NCBI RefSeq assembly: GCF_021129235.1
Contig: NZ_JAJOMA010000027.1
Coordinates: 38,290 to 102,289 of the forward strand
Direction: 5' to 3'
Length of the DNA: 64,000 nt
From: Kineosporia mesophila
GTDB taxonomy: Bacteria > Actinomycetota > Actinomycetes > Actinomycetales > Kineosporiaceae
Position numbers and translations under genes: made by a program. Numbering within the stretch: position 1 is the stretch's first letter; every line of letters begins with the position of its first letter. The notes below the pieces were generated by a model. The model did not search any database and had not been told where the DNA came from. It saw only the letters and a program-made list of their open reading frames with translations. Below, one piece after another: positions 9,334-18,253 of this stretch.

Positions 9334-10848
9334 ATGCGTAAGTGGACCCCGCTGCTGGCGGTCTGCCTGGGCACCTTCATGTTGCTCATCGACATCACGA
9401 TCGTGAATGTCGCCCTGCCCGACGTCACCCGCGACCTGGACGCCAGTTTCAGCCAGGTGCAGTGGGTGATCGACATCTACGCCCTGAGTCTGGCCGCACT
9501 CATGCTCGGCGCCGGGGCCCTGGCCGACGCGCTCGGCCGTCGCCGGGTGTACCTGGCCGGCCTGACGGTCTTCGCCGCCGCCTCGGTCGCCTGCGGCCTG
9601 TCGCAGAACATCACCGTGCTGATCATCGGCCGGGCCGTGCAGGGCATCGGCGGCGCGGCGATGTTCGCCACCACCGTGGCCCTGATCAGCGTGTCCTACT
9701 CCGGCCGCGACCGGGGCACCGCCTACGGCATCTGGGGCGCCGTGGCCGGGGCCTCCGCCGGTGTCGGCCTGGTCATCGGGGGCGCGCTCACCGACCTGCT
9801 GTCCTGGCGCTGGGCGTTCTGGGTCAACCTGCCGGTCTCGATCCTGGCCATCGCGCTGTCGCTGATCGTGTTCCAGGACGCCGAACGCCGCCGCGTGCGC
9901 CTCGACGTGCCCGGCATGCTCACCTTCACCGCGGCCGCCGGCCTGATCACCTACGCGATCATCGAGGCCGGCGAGGAGGGCTGGACCGCCACCACCCCGA
10001 TCCTCACGGCCGTGCTCGGCGTGATCGCCCTGGCCGTGTTCGTGCTGCTGCAGCGCCGCACCGCGAACCCGCTCATCGACCTGGGCCTGCTGCGCAGCCC
10101 GGTCTTCACCGGGGCGGTGCTGGCCGCGGCGGTGCTCTCGTCCACAGCCTTCGGCTCGAGCGCCCTGATCTCGATCTGGCTGCAGTCGGTCGTCGGCCTC
10201 AGCCCGCTCAAGACCGGCCTGGTGCTGCTGCCCATGTCGGCCGTGGCGTTCACCGTGGCCGGTGGTCTCAGCTCAAGGCTGCACGGCATCCCGGTGGCCC
10301 GGCCGATCGGGGCCGGGCTGTTCCTGATCGGGTGCGGCACCCTGCTGATGCTCTTCGTGCACCCCGAGTCGTCGTGGACGGCCCTTCTCGCGGGTCTGCT
10401 CGTCGTCGGTCTCGGCGTCGGTATGGCCACTCCCCCGCTCACCGCCGCGGCCCTGTCGGCTGTCCCGGTGCAGCGCAGCGGCATGGCCTCGGGTGTACTC
10501 AACACCGCCCGCCAGCTGGGCCTGGCCTTCGGTGTGGCGATCCTCGGGTCGGTGTTCACCTCCCGTGCCGCCGACACCCTGGCCTCGCACGACGTGCCCG
10601 GTGCCGACGGGCTGGCCTCGGCCGTGTCCGGCGGTCAGACCCAGGCCGTCCTGCGGGCTGCCCCGGAGAACTTCCGGGGCCAGCTCGAGACCGCCATCCA
10701 CGAGGCCTTCGCCTCGGGCCTGCACGGCGCCTTCCTGATCGCCGGCCTGGTCGGCGTGCTCGGCTCGGTGATCGTGTTCCTGCTGCTGCGCCGGGAAGCC
10801 GCCCCTCAGCCGCAGACCACCCCCGAACCCGCCACCGCCGCGAGCTGA
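9334..10848 (+). CDS. MFS drug-type exporter, DHA2 (14-TM) family
   Basis: A 504-residue major facilitator protein of the EmrB/QacA (DHA2) type. The first helix has the acidic motif LIDITIVNVALPDVTRDL (motif D1). Motif A is GALADALGRRRVYL and the antiporter motif C is GAVAGASAGVGLVIGGAL. Length and hydrophobic pattern fit 14 transmembrane helices and proton-driven export of hydrophobic compounds. The ATG at 9334 has GGGAG upstream. It is divergent from the tandem Lrp regulator, its probable controller. The cargo (drug, amino acid or metabolite) cannot be read from sequence. Confidence 0.88.
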   Translation: MRKWTPLLAVCLGTFMLLIDITIVNVALPDVTRDLDASFSQVQWVIDIYALSLAALMLGAGALADALGRRRVYLAGLTVFAAASVACGLSQNITVLIIGRAVQGIGGAAMFATTVALISVSYSGRDRGTAYGIWGAVAGASAGVGLVIGGALTDLLSWRWAFWVNLPVSILAIALSLIVFQDAERRRVRLDVPGMLTFTAAAGLITYAIIEAGEEGWTATTPILTAVLGVIALAVFVLLQRRTANPLIDLGLLRSPVFTGAVLAAAVLSSTAFGSSALISIWLQSVVGLSPLKTGLVLLPMSAVAFTVAGGLSSRLHGIPVARPIGAGLFLIGCGTLLMLFVHPESSWTALLAGLLVVGLGVGMATPPLTAAALSAVPVQRSGMASGVLNTARQLGLAFGVAILGSVFTSRAADTLASHDVPGADGLASAVSGGQTQAVLRAAPENFRGQLETAIHEAFASGLHGAFLIAGLVGVLGSVIVFLLLRREAAPQPQTTPEPATAAS

Positions 10849-10870
10849 CCCCCAACCCCTCCAATCCTTC

Positions 10871-10953
10871 CGTGATCATGCAAAACCTCCCCGGAGTTCT
10901 AGAACTGCGAGACCGAGAGTTCTAGAACGCTGGGGAGGTTTTGCATGATCACG
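10871..10953. repeat. dispersed palindromic element, copy 2 (full length)
   Basis: Left arm 10871-10906 (CGTGATCATGCAAAACCTCC then CCGGAGTTCTAGAACT). Right arm 10918-10953 is its near-perfect reverse complement, with an 11-bp spacer. It lies between the convergent exporter and LLM genes, where it could fold as a bidirectional stem-loop. Reference copy for the family. Confidence 0.92.
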
Positions 10954-10976
10954 AAGAAGTGGGTGGGGTGCTCGCC

Positions 10977-11837
10977 CTAGCCGCCGATCTGGGCGATGAT
11001 CCCGTCCCGCACCCGGTGGGCCACCTGGTCGGTGTACGGGGCGGGCAGGATCAGCACGATGTGCCCGAATCCCGCCCCGATCGCCCGTTTCACGGCCTCG
11101 CGGGTGCCGGCCGGGTTCTGCGGGTCGGCGGCCAGGGCCATCGAGCGGGTGATCTCGTGCGGGTCGCGGCCGATCTCCCCACAGAACCGGTCGAGCAGGC
11201 GGCTGCGGTCGACGCAGTCGTCGAGGTCGCCGCCGGCGATGTTCCAGATGTCCGCGTGCCGGGCCACCACTCGCAGAGTGCTCGCCGCCCGGCCCGCGAG
11301 CAGGAACGGCTTGGGCGTGGCCGGGCGGGGGTTGCAGAAGGCTCCGGTCAGGTCGACGTACTCGCCGTGGAAGTCGAAGGGTTCGGGTTCGGTCCACAGT
11401 CGCCGGATCACGGTGCAGGCCTCGTCCAGCGCCTTCACCGCATCTCGAGGTTCCTGGAACGGCAGTCCGTGCGCCGGGTACTCGCGCCGGGCCGACGGCG
11501 GGTTCGGCCGTGATCCCACACCGAGACCGAACTCCATCCGGCCACCGGCGACCACGTCGACGGTCGCGGCGATCTTGGCCAGCATCGCCGGCGGGCGGAA
11601 CCGGTTGCTCGTGACCAGCAGACCCACCCCGATCCGCGTGGTCTGGGCGGCCAGGGCGCTCAGCAGCGACCAGCCCTCGAAGGCCGGGCCGCCGGGATCG
11701 CCCCCGATCGGCATCAGGTGGTCGAAGAGCCAGGCGTGCCCGATCTCCGGCACCTCGTCCGCCTCCTTCCAGACGCGCACGAGATCCTCGTACGCCACCT
11801 GCACAGGCGGGGTCATGATGCCGAAACTGGTTGCCAT
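10977..11837 (-). CDS. LLM-class (probable F420-dependent) oxidoreductase
   Basis: A 286-residue luciferase-like monooxygenase-fold protein. It shows ATSFGIMTPPVQ, the strand/helix pair HAWLFDHLMPIGGD, the conserved block TRIGVGLLVTSNRFRPPAMLAKIAATVDVVAGGR-type region (residues ~84-117), then GLGVGSRPNPPSARREY. In actinobacteria this subgroup generally uses coenzyme F420 rather than FMN; that cofactor is inferred from family. The ATG at 11837 follows GGAGGGCCCG. Its promoter (11891-11919) carries a palindrome in the -35/-10 spacer, so it is probably repressor controlled. It is monocistronic. The substrate is unknown. Confidence 0.87.
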   Translation of the reverse strand: MATSFGIMTPPVQVAYEDLVRVWKEADEVPEIGHAWLFDHLMPIGGDPGGPAFEGWSLLSALAAQTTRIGVGLLVTSNRFRPPAMLAKIAATVDVVAGGRMEFGLGVGSRPNPPSARREYPAHGLPFQEPRDAVKALDEACTVIRRLWTEPEPFDFHGEYVDLTGAFCNPRPATPKPFLLAGRAASTLRVVARHADIWNIAGGDLDDCVDRSRLLDRFCGEIGRDPHEITRSMALAADPQNPAGTREAVKRAIGAGFGHIVLILPAPYTDQVAHRVRDGIIAQIGG

Positions 11838-11890
11838 CGGGCCCTCCGGGAGATCAGTGGCCGCGCCACGCAACGGAACCTTGCTCCGCA

Positions 11891-11919
11891 AACATACGGA
11901 ACATCGTTCCGCATCGCAA
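11891..11919 (-). promoter_or_regulatory. promoter with palindromic operator in the spacer
   Basis: On the minus strand TTGCGA (11914-11919) and TATGTT (11891-11896) are separated by exactly 17 bp. That spacer contains the palindrome CGGAACATCGTTCCG (11897-11911). This is a typical repressor layout, probably TetR-type, for the LLM gene starting at 11837. The same CGGAA-N5-TTCCG pattern recurs upstream of the TetR gene at 42525. Confidence 0.65.
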
Positions 11920-11954
11920 CGACAGCGGCGACCGCTTCGTCCTCCCTTGACAGA

Positions 11955-14087
11955 TCAGCGGGCGAAGCGCTCCACCAGACGGGTCAGCTCGCGCGCGTTC
12001 TCATCCAGCGTGCGCGCGGCCTCCCGCGAACTGCCCACCGCCGTCAGGGTGCTCGCGACGGTGTCCTTGACCTCGCCGATACCGGCGCTGATCTGGGTAC
12101 CGCCGGCCGTGACCAGGTGCACGCTGCGGCTCATCTCCGAGGTCACCGAGCTCTGCTCCTCCACGGCACCGGCGATGGCCTCCTGGAAACTGCTGACCCG
12201 CTCGATGGCGTCGCCGATGGCCACGATGGCCGCCACCGCATCGTCGGTATCGGTCTTGATCGCGTTGACCCGCGTGGTGACGTCGACGGTGGCCTCGGCC
12301 GTCTGGCGCGCCAGTTCCTTGACCTCGTTGGCGACCACGGCGAAGCCCTTGCCGACCTCACCGGCCCGGGCCGCCTCGATCGTCGCGTTGAGCGCCAGCA
12401 GGTTGGTCTGGCCGGCGATCGCGTTGATCACCTCGATCACGTCGACGATCTGGGCACTGGAGTTACCCAGCCGGTTGATCACGGCGCGGGCCTGTTCGGT
12501 GCGCTGCACCGTCTCCTGGGCCACGGACGCGGCCTGGGTGGCGTTGCGCGCGATCTCACCGATGGCGGCGGACATCTCGTTGGAACCGGTCTCCATCGTG
12601 GCCATCGTGCGGGCCACGTCGTCGGCCTCGGTCGCGACGTGCGTGGTGCGGGCGGCGACCGCGTCGGCGGCCCCGGCCACCTCGTCCCCCACGCTCGTGA
12701 CCTGATCGGCGGCCCGGGCCACCCCGGTGGCCGTGCGGGCCATGTCCGAGAGCAGGGAACGGATCTCGCCGACCGCCGTGTTGAGGGCCGCACTCATCGT
12801 GCCGATCTCGTCCGTACCCTCGGTGACCTGTACGTTCAGGTCCCGCCGGGCAACCTTGTCCAGGGCCGCGGTGAGGGTGTCCAGCCGCAGCACCGTGCGC
12901 CGCGCCCAGTACCAGGCCAGGCCGCCACCGATGACGGTCAGCAGCACGGCCGCCAGGGCCAGGATCATCAGCATGCTGCTGCGGCCGTCGCTCAGAGCGT
13001 TACTGGCAGCGGCATAGTCGGGGTTGTACGTCTGCACCGCGATGGCCCATTTGTAGGGCGTGTAGTACATCACCCGTACCGTGCTGTCGGCCGCCGTGGC
13101 ATTGTCCCGGCCGGGCAGCCTGTACTCGCCCGTCCACTCCTGGCCGTCCTCGAGTTTGGCTGCTGCGTCGACGATCTGCTGGACGTAGGGGGCGCCCGAG
13201 GCATCCACGACCTCGAGCGGCTTGTCCCCGGCCGGGGCCGGCAGACCCGAGGCGATGATCCGCCCGCGGTCGGCGGTCTCGTTGCTGAAGATCGAGACTC
13301 CGCCGTGCTGGCCAATTTTCGTGGCCGCGATGCTCTCGGTCAGTTCATTGATCGCGTCGGCCTGCGGAACCCCGAAGAAGACCGCCCCGATCACGTCACC
13401 GTTCGCGTCCTTCAGCGGGTCGTAGGCCGTGACGTACCAGGTACCGACCACCTGGGCCACGCCACGATACGGCTTGCCGGCCTTGATGGCGGCGACCACG
13501 GCGTTCGGGCTGCCGTCGGCGCCCACCGACGGGATGTACGTGCCGATGGCCCGTCTGCCCTCGGCATTGGTCACATTCGTCGCGACGCGGAGCAGGTCAC
13601 CGGCCTGGTTCATCCGCTGGAAGATCGTGACGCTGCCGCCCACCTTCGCCGCGAGGGTGTCCACGACGGGGGTGGCCTTCTTCACGTTCCGGTTCTGGCC
13701 CAGCCAGGTGCCCTCGACGTTCACCCGCGGCAGCTGGACCGTGCCGGCCTTCTGGCTGACCTGGTTGACCGCGTTCCACGTCACCGTCGAGTCGCCGAGC
13801 TCGAGCCCGCCCTTCTCGGCGAGATCGGCCAGCGCCACGGTGTTCGCCCGGTTCACCCGGTCCTGCGTGGCCGCCCCCGCGTTGTTGACCAGCTGATAGA
13901 CCTGCGACGTGAGACTGTCGAGCTCACTGTCGCGTTGATCGGCGATCGTCTCGTCGGCCTTGTTGCTGAAGACACCGCTCTGCCAGGCGGCGACCCCTCC
14001 CAGCACCCCGGCCGTCAGCACGATGCCTCCGACACCCAGCAACAACAGGGTGACCCGCAGGGTCACGGTGCGCGGCGGTCTTCTCAC
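11955..14087 (-). CDS. methyl-accepting chemotaxis protein
   Basis: A 710-residue chemoreceptor. An N-terminal membrane helix ([17 protein letters not shown]...) is followed by a large extracytoplasmic Cache-type sensor region of about 330 residues ([16 protein letters not shown]..., [22 protein letters not shown]). A second helix near residues 390-415 leads to a HAMP domain ([20 protein letters not shown]). The signalling domain has the conserved hairpin tip [20 protein letters not shown] and [16 protein letters not shown] place the start at GTG 14087 because GAGGAG stands seven bases before it; an upstream GTG at 14114 would add nine residues. No che or flagellar genes are in the window, so its partners are elsewhere. 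The ligand is unknown; small organic acids are common for this Cache arrangement. Confidence 0.9.
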   Translation of the reverse strand: MRRPPRTVTLRVTLLLLGVGGIVLTAGVLGGVAAWQSGVFSNKADETIADQRDSELDSLTSQVYQLVNNAGAATQDRVNRANTVALADLAEKGGLELGDSTVTWNAVNQVSQKAGTVQLPRVNVEGTWLGQNRNVKKATPVVDTLAAKVGGSVTIFQRMNQAGDLLRVATNVTNAEGRRAIGTYIPSVGADGSPNAVVAAIKAGKPYRGVAQVVGTWYVTAYDPLKDANGDVIGAVFFGVPQADAINELTESIAATKIGQHGGVSIFSNETADRGRIIASGLPAPAGDKPLEVVDASGAPYVQQIVDAAAKLEDGQEWTGEYRLPGRDNATAADSTVRVMYYTPYKWAIAVQTYNPDYAAASNALSDGRSSMLMILALAAVLLTVIGGGLAWYWARRTVLRLDTLTAALDKVARRDLNVQVTEGTDEIGTMSAALNTAVGEIRSLLSDMARTATGVARAADQVTSVGDEVAGAADAVAARTTHVATEADDVARTMATMETGSNEMSAAIGEIARNATQAASVAQETVQRTEQARAVINRLGNSSAQIVDVIEVINAIAGQTNLLALNATIEAARAGEVGKGFAVVANEVKELARQTAEATVDVTTRVNAIKTDTDDAVAAIVAIGDAIERVSSFQEAIAGAVEEQSSVTSEMSRSVHLVTAGGTQISAGIGEVKDTVASTLTAVGSSREAARTLDENARELTRLVERFAR

Positions 14088-14172
14088 ACTCTGCTCCTCG
14101 ACCCGGAACAGCACCGACTGAAGCTCCGGGGGCGGGCAATCGTCACCGATCGGCGCAACACACCGCGGGCAG

Positions 14173-14658
14173 CTACCGATGCGACCCGGCCACCAGGTGC
14201 TCGAAGATCACGTTGGTCTCGGTGAAACCGACCTCCCGCCGCGCGCTCAGGTTGCGCACCACGAAATCGCGCAGGGCGGCGGGTGACTCGACCGCGATGT
14301 GGACCTGGAAGTCGTTGGCCCCACCGAGGAAGAACACATTGAGGACGCCGTCGAGCGCCGCCATCTCCTGGGCGAAGGCCCCGATCCGGTGGCGGGACGG
14401 GGTGGTCAGGCGCACCGCCACCAGGGCCTGCAGCGAACGGCCCATCGCCTCGGGCGACAGCTCGGCGCGAAAACCCCGGATCACCCCCGCCTCCTGCAGA
14501 CGGCGCACCCGCAACAGGCACGTGGACGGCGCGACCCCGACCCGCGCGGCCAGCGCGTTGTTCGGCAGACGGGCGTCCGCGACCAGCTCGGCGAGGATCT
14601 GGCGGTCGATCTCGTCGAGTTCGGCCGGGCCCTGACCGGATCGACGATTGTTCGCCAT
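14173..14658 (-). CDS. Lrp/AsnC-family regulator, AldR-like
   Basis: A 161-residue regulator with the classic N-terminal HTH ([40 protein letters not shown]) and a C-terminal RAM/AsnC ligand domain ([14 protein letters not shown]...). It is divergent from alanine dehydrogenase across 150 bp. This is the arrangement of the mycobacterial aldR-ald pair, in which the regulator controls alanine dehydrogenase; control of ald here is inferred from that precedent. The ATG at 14658 has GGAAGG six bases upstream. Confidence 0.87.
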   Translation of the reverse strand: MANNRRSGQGPAELDEIDRQILAELVADARLPNNALAARVGVAPSTCLLRVRRLQEAGVIRGFRAELSPEAMGRSLQALVAVRLTTPSRHRIGAFAQEMAALDGVLNVFFLGGANDFQVHIAVESPAALRDFVVRNLSARREVGFTETNVIFEHLVAGSHR

Positions 14659-14713
14659 GACAAGCCTTCCACCTGGGCGGATACGAATTCGTCAGCAGAC
14701 TAACCGGTCAAAA

Positions 14714-14728
14714 TCGAATATCCTTCGA
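14714..14728. promoter_or_regulatory. candidate AldR operator
   Basis: TCGAATATCCTTCGA is an inverted repeat (TCGAA, 5-bp AT-rich centre, TTCGA) in the AT-richest part of the divergent ald/aldR intergenic region. It is centred 88 bp before ald. Function is inferred from position. Confidence 0.45.
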
Positions 14729-14808
14729 CGAAACAACCTGGAAACGGAATCATCACGCACTCTGCCGTCACGAGGCCGGACAGGCCCCTTCGTGACAAGG
14801 AGCGCAGC

Positions 14809-15924
14809 ATGCTGGTCGGTGTCCCCCAGGAGATCAAGAACCACGAGTACCGCGTGGCCATCACCCCCGCCGGGGTCCGCGAGCTGACGCTGCGGGGGCA
14901 CGACGTGGTCATCGAGCGCGGCGCCGGCATCGGCTCGGCCCTGCCGGACGCCGGCTACGAGGCGGCCGGGGCGAAGATCCTCGACACCGCCGAGGAGGTC
15001 TGGAGCGCCGCCGAACTCGTACTCAAGGTCAAGGAGCCGGTGGAGGCCGAGTACTCCCGGCTACAGTCCGGGCAGACCCTGTTCACCTACCTGCACCTGG
15101 CCGCGTCCCGTTCCTGCACCGACGCCCTGCTCACCGCCGGCACCACCGCCGTGGCCTACGAGACCGTGCAGACCGACGCCGGCGCCCTGCCCCTGCTGGC
15201 CCCGATGAGCGAGGTCGCGGGCCGTCTGGCCCCGCAGGCCGGTGCCCACCAGCTGATGCGCTCGGCCGGCGGCCGCGGTGTGCTGCTGGGTGGGGTGCCC
15301 GGTGTGCGCCCGGCCCGCGTGGTCGTGATCGGCGCGGGCATCTCCGGGATGAACGCCGCCACGATCGCCGCCGGGATGGGCGCCGAGGTGCAGCTGCTCG
15401 ACCTGGACGTGGACCGGCTGCGCGCCGCCGACCAGGTCTTCGGCGGCCGTGTACGGACCATCGCCTCCTCGGCCTTCGAGATCGAGCAGGCCGCGCTGCA
15501 GGCCGACCTGGTGATCGGCGCGGTACTGGTGCCCGGTGCGAAGGCCCCCATCCTCATCTCCAACGACCTGGTGCGCCGGATGAAGCCAGGTGCCGTTCTC
15601 GTCGACATCTCCATCGACCAGGGCGGATGCTTCGAGGACTCGCGTCCCACCACGCACGCCGAGCCGGCCTACGCGGTGCACGACACGATCTTCTACTGCG
15701 TGGCCAACATGCCCGGCGCGGTGGCGAGCACCTCCACCCGCGCCCTCACCAACGTCACTCTGCCCTACGCGGTCGCGCTCGCCGACCGGGGCTGGAAGGA
15801 CGCCCTGGCCGCCGACCGGGTGCTGGCCCGCGGCCTGAACACGCACGACGGCAAGGTGACGTACGCCCCCGTCGCCCGGGCCCACGGGCTTGAGTACACC
15901 GAGACGGCCTCTCTCCTGGGCTGA
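14809..15924 (+). CDS. ald: alanine dehydrogenase
   Basis: A 371-residue NAD-dependent L-alanine dehydrogenase, catalysing reversible pyruvate amination. The N-terminus MLVGVPQEIKNHEYRVAITP is characteristic. The pyruvate-binding Lys is in VLKVKEPVEAEY, the catalytic His in TYLHLAAS, and the Rossmann loop is VVVIGAGISGMNAA. The late motifs DISIDQGGCFEDSRPTTH and YCVANMPGAV are diagnostic of the family. A textbook AAGGAG lies six bases before the ATG. It is probably induced by alanine through the divergent AldR-like regulator. A strong hairpin terminator follows, so it is monocistronic. Confidence 0.96.
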   Translation: MLVGVPQEIKNHEYRVAITPAGVRELTLRGHDVVIERGAGIGSALPDAGYEAAGAKILDTAEEVWSAAELVLKVKEPVEAEYSRLQSGQTLFTYLHLAASRSCTDALLTAGTTAVAYETVQTDAGALPLLAPMSEVAGRLAPQAGAHQLMRSAGGRGVLLGGVPGVRPARVVVIGAGISGMNAATIAAGMGAEVQLLDLDVDRLRAADQVFGGRVRTIASSAFEIEQAALQADLVIGAVLVPGAKAPILISNDLVRRMKPGAVLVDISIDQGGCFEDSRPTTHAEPAYAVHDTIFYCVANMPGAVASTSTRALTNVTLPYAVALADRGWKDALAADRVLARGLNTHDGKVTYAPVARAHGLEYTETASLLG

Positions 15925-15930
15925 TCCGTT

Positions 15931-15970
15931 CACGAGAGGCCCGCCGGACGATTCCGGCGGGCCTCTCGTG
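15931..15970 (+). terminator. hairpin terminator after ald
   Basis: An 18-bp perfect stem (CACGAGAGGCCCGCCGGA and its complement) with a CGAT tetraloop starts seven bases after the ald stop codon. There is no T-run, as is common for actinobacterial terminators. Confidence 0.85.
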
Positions 15971-16015
15971 CGTCGCTCCCCCACCCCACCGACGCGAGCT
16001 CGTACGCGTCCACCA

Positions 16016-16061
16016 TTGACGCACCGCCACCCGCAGGCAAGGATTAATGACCGTACGGTCA
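16016..16061 (+). promoter_or_regulatory. promoter and TetR-type palindromic operator of the 2-oxoacid dehydrogenase operon
   Basis: TTGACG (16016-16021) and AAGGAT (16039-16044) are spaced 17 bp apart. The perfect 14-bp palindrome TGACCGTACGGTCA (16048-16061) lies at the expected transcription start, 40 bp before the first start codon. Such sequences are typical TetR-family sites. No regulator is adjacent, so any repressor is encoded elsewhere. Confidence 0.6.
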
Positions 16062-16100
16062 GTATTTCGCGTCCGCATTCAAGGGTGAAGGTGGAACCGG

Positions 16101-17219
16101 GTGACTGAGGGTTGGCTGGGCCTGTTGCCGTCCGAGGGGCCGGTGCGGCTCATCGATGCCGCCGGCGTCGCGACCGGTGACGGCACGTACGAACTGCCCG
16201 ATCACGAAACGCTCGTCGCGCTCTACCGGGCGATGGTCGTGGGCCGTCGGTTCGACGCCCAGGTCACGGCGCTGACGCGGCAGGGGCGCCTCGCGGTCTA
16301 CCCCTCCTCGCGGGGTCAGGAGGCCTGCCAGGCCGGGACCGCGCTGGCGTTGCGCCCGCAGGACTGGCTGTTCCCGACCTACCGCGACTCGGTCGCGGTG
16401 GTCACCCGCGGGGTCGATCCGGTGGACGTGCTGGTCAACTTCCGCGGGGACTGGCACTGTGGGTACGACCCCTACGAGCACCGGGTCGCGCCGCAGTGCA
16501 CCCCTCTGGCGACGAACACGCTGCATGCGGTCGGAGTGGCGCACGCGGCCCGATTGCGACGTGAGGACGCGGTGGCGGTGGTGCTGCTGGGCGACGGGGC
16601 CACCAGCGAGGGAGACACGCACGAGGCGCTGAACTTCGCGGCCGTGTGGAAGGCGCCCGTGGTGTTCGTGGTGCAGAACAACGGGTATGCCATCAGCGTG
16701 CCACTGCACCGGCAGACCGCGGCTCCCTCCCTGGCGCACAAGGGTATTGGTTACGGCATCCCCTCGACCCTGGTTGACGGGAACGATGCGGCGGCGGTGC
16801 ATGCGGCGGTCTCCGGCGCGATCGCCTCCGCCGCGGCCGGGGGTGGTCCTGCGCTGATCGAGGCCCTCACCTACCGGATCGAGGCGCACACCAACGCCGA
16901 CGATGCCTCGCGGTACCGGCAGGACGACGAGGTGGCCGGCTGGCTGGAGCGCGACCCGGTCCGGCGGCTCGCCGTCTTTCTTTCTTCCTCAGGGGTTTTC
17001 GATGCGGCTGGGTTCGATGCCGAGGCCGAGGGTCTGGCTGCCGGATTGAGGACGCGGATGGGCACCGATGCACCGGTCTCACCGTCGCATCTGTTCGAGT
17101 ACGTGTACGCGCGGCCGACGGCCGCGCTGGCCCGGCAGCGGGCAGACGCGCTGGACCTTCCGGTAGGGGGAGGGGCCACGATGGACGGACAAGAACCCGG
17201 CGGGAGGGGGATCCGGTGA
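16101..17219 (+). CDS. branched-chain 2-oxoacid (or pyruvate) dehydrogenase E1 alpha subunit
   Basis: A 372-residue thiamine-diphosphate subunit. The ThDP/Mg motif is GDGATSEGDTHEALNFA...VVQNN. Other family blocks are RRFDAQVTALTRQGRL, YPSSRGQEACQAG, DWLFPTYRDS and EAHTNADDASRYR (phosphorylation-loop region). It forms an alpha2beta2 E1 with the next gene, decarboxylating 2-oxo acids onto the E2 lipoyl group. The heteromeric layout without E3 in the operon resembles BkdABC/PdhABC of actinomycetes, so branched-chain oxo acids from Val/Leu/Ile are the likeliest substrates. The GTG start at 16101 follows GAAGGTGG. Its stop overlaps the E1beta GTG by three bases, indicating translational coupling. 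Confidence 0.92.
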   Translation: MTEGWLGLLPSEGPVRLIDAAGVATGDGTYELPDHETLVALYRAMVVGRRFDAQVTALTRQGRLAVYPSSRGQEACQAGTALALRPQDWLFPTYRDSVAVVTRGVDPVDVLVNFRGDWHCGYDPYEHRVAPQCTPLATNTLHAVGVAHAARLRREDAVAVVLLGDGATSEGDTHEALNFAAVWKAPVVFVVQNNGYAISVPLHRQTAAPSLAHKGIGYGIPSTLVDGNDAAAVHAAVSGAIASAAAGGGPALIEALTYRIEAHTNADDASRYRQDDEVAGWLERDPVRRLAVFLSSSGVFDAAGFDAEAEGLAAGLRTRMGTDAPVSPSHLFEYVYARPTAALARQRADALDLPVGGGATMDGQEPGGRGIR

Positions 17220-18253
17220 GTACCGTGACCGAACGCGCAGGCCAGGTGAATTCAGCGGTGCATCAGCCGGTCTCGCTGGCCGGGGCGCTGAACCGGGCAC
17301 TCGGTGACGCGCTGGAGGCCGACGAGCGGGTGGTCGTGTTCGGGGAAGACGTCGGGCCGCTGGGCGGGGTGTTCCGGGTGACCGACGGCCTGGCCGCGCG
17401 GTTCGGGTCCGACCGGGTCTGGGACTCGCCGCTGGCCGAGTCCGGCATCGTCGGCACCGCGATCGGCATGGCGATGAACGGGCTGCGCCCGGTGGTGGAG
17501 ATGCAGTTCGACGCCTTCGCCTACCCGGCCTTCGAGCAGATCACCAGCCATCTGGCCAAGATGCACAACCGCACCAGAGGCCGCGTCGGGTTACCGATCG
17601 TGGTGCGCATCCCGTACGGGGGCGGCATCGGTGGGGTGGAGCATCACTGCGACTCCTCCGAGGTCTACTACACGCACACCGCCGGGCTGCGCGTGGTCAC
17701 GTGCGCCACGCCGTCCGACGGGTACCGCCTGCTGCGCCAGGCCGTCGACAGTCCCGATCCGGTGATCTTCCTGGAGCCGAAACGCCGCTACTGGAGCAAG
17801 GAGACGATCGATCTCGCGGTGGAGGGCCCGGAGCTCCACCAGGCGCGGGTGGTGCGGCCGGGTACCGATGTCACGGTGATCGCGTACGGCGGCACGGTGG
17901 AGACCGCGCTGGAGGCCGCCCGGATCGGCCACGACGAGGGGTACGACCTGGAGGTGGTCGACCTGCGCAGCCTGAGCCCGTTCGACGACGAGACCGTCAC
18001 GGCCAGCGTGCGGCGTACCGGCCGGGCCGTGGTCGTGCACGAGGCGGCGGGGTTCTGCGGGTACGGGGCCGAGGTGGCCGCGCGTCTCACCGAGCAGTGC
18101 TTCCATTCCCTCGCCGCCCCGATCCTGCGCGTCACGGGGTACGACATTCCTTATCCACCGCCCAAACTCGAGCACCAGCACCTGCCCGACGCCGATCGCG
18201 TCCTCGACGCGGTCAGCCGCCTGCAGTGGGAAGAGGGGCCCCGTCATGGCTGA
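17216..18253 (+). CDS. branched-chain 2-oxoacid dehydrogenase E1 beta subunit
   Basis: A 345-residue transketolase-like beta subunit. Blocks seen include RVVVFGEDVGPLGGVFRVT, DSPLAESGIVGTAIGMAMNG, VEMQFDAFAYPAFEQI, RIPYGGGIGGVEHHCDSSE and ILRVTGYDIPYPPPKLE. The His pair in EHHCDS and the PVIFLEPKRRYW segment favour the branched-chain subtype. The start is a GTG overlapping the E1alpha stop (GTGA), and its end overlaps the E2 ATG by eight bases, so the three subunits are translated from one message in order. Confidence 0.93.
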   Translation: MSTVTERAGQVNSAVHQPVSLAGALNRALGDALEADERVVVFGEDVGPLGGVFRVTDGLAARFGSDRVWDSPLAESGIVGTAIGMAMNGLRPVVEMQFDAFAYPAFEQITSHLAKMHNRTRGRVGLPIVVRIPYGGGIGGVEHHCDSSEVYYTHTAGLRVVTCATPSDGYRLLRQAVDSPDPVIFLEPKRRYWSKETIDLAVEGPELHQARVVRPGTDVTVIAYGGTVETALEAARIGHDEGYDLEVVDLRSLSPFDDETVTASVRRTGRAVVVHEAAGFCGYGAEVAARLTEQCFHSLAAPILRVTGYDIPYPPPKLEHQHLPDADRVLDAVSRLQWEEGPRHG

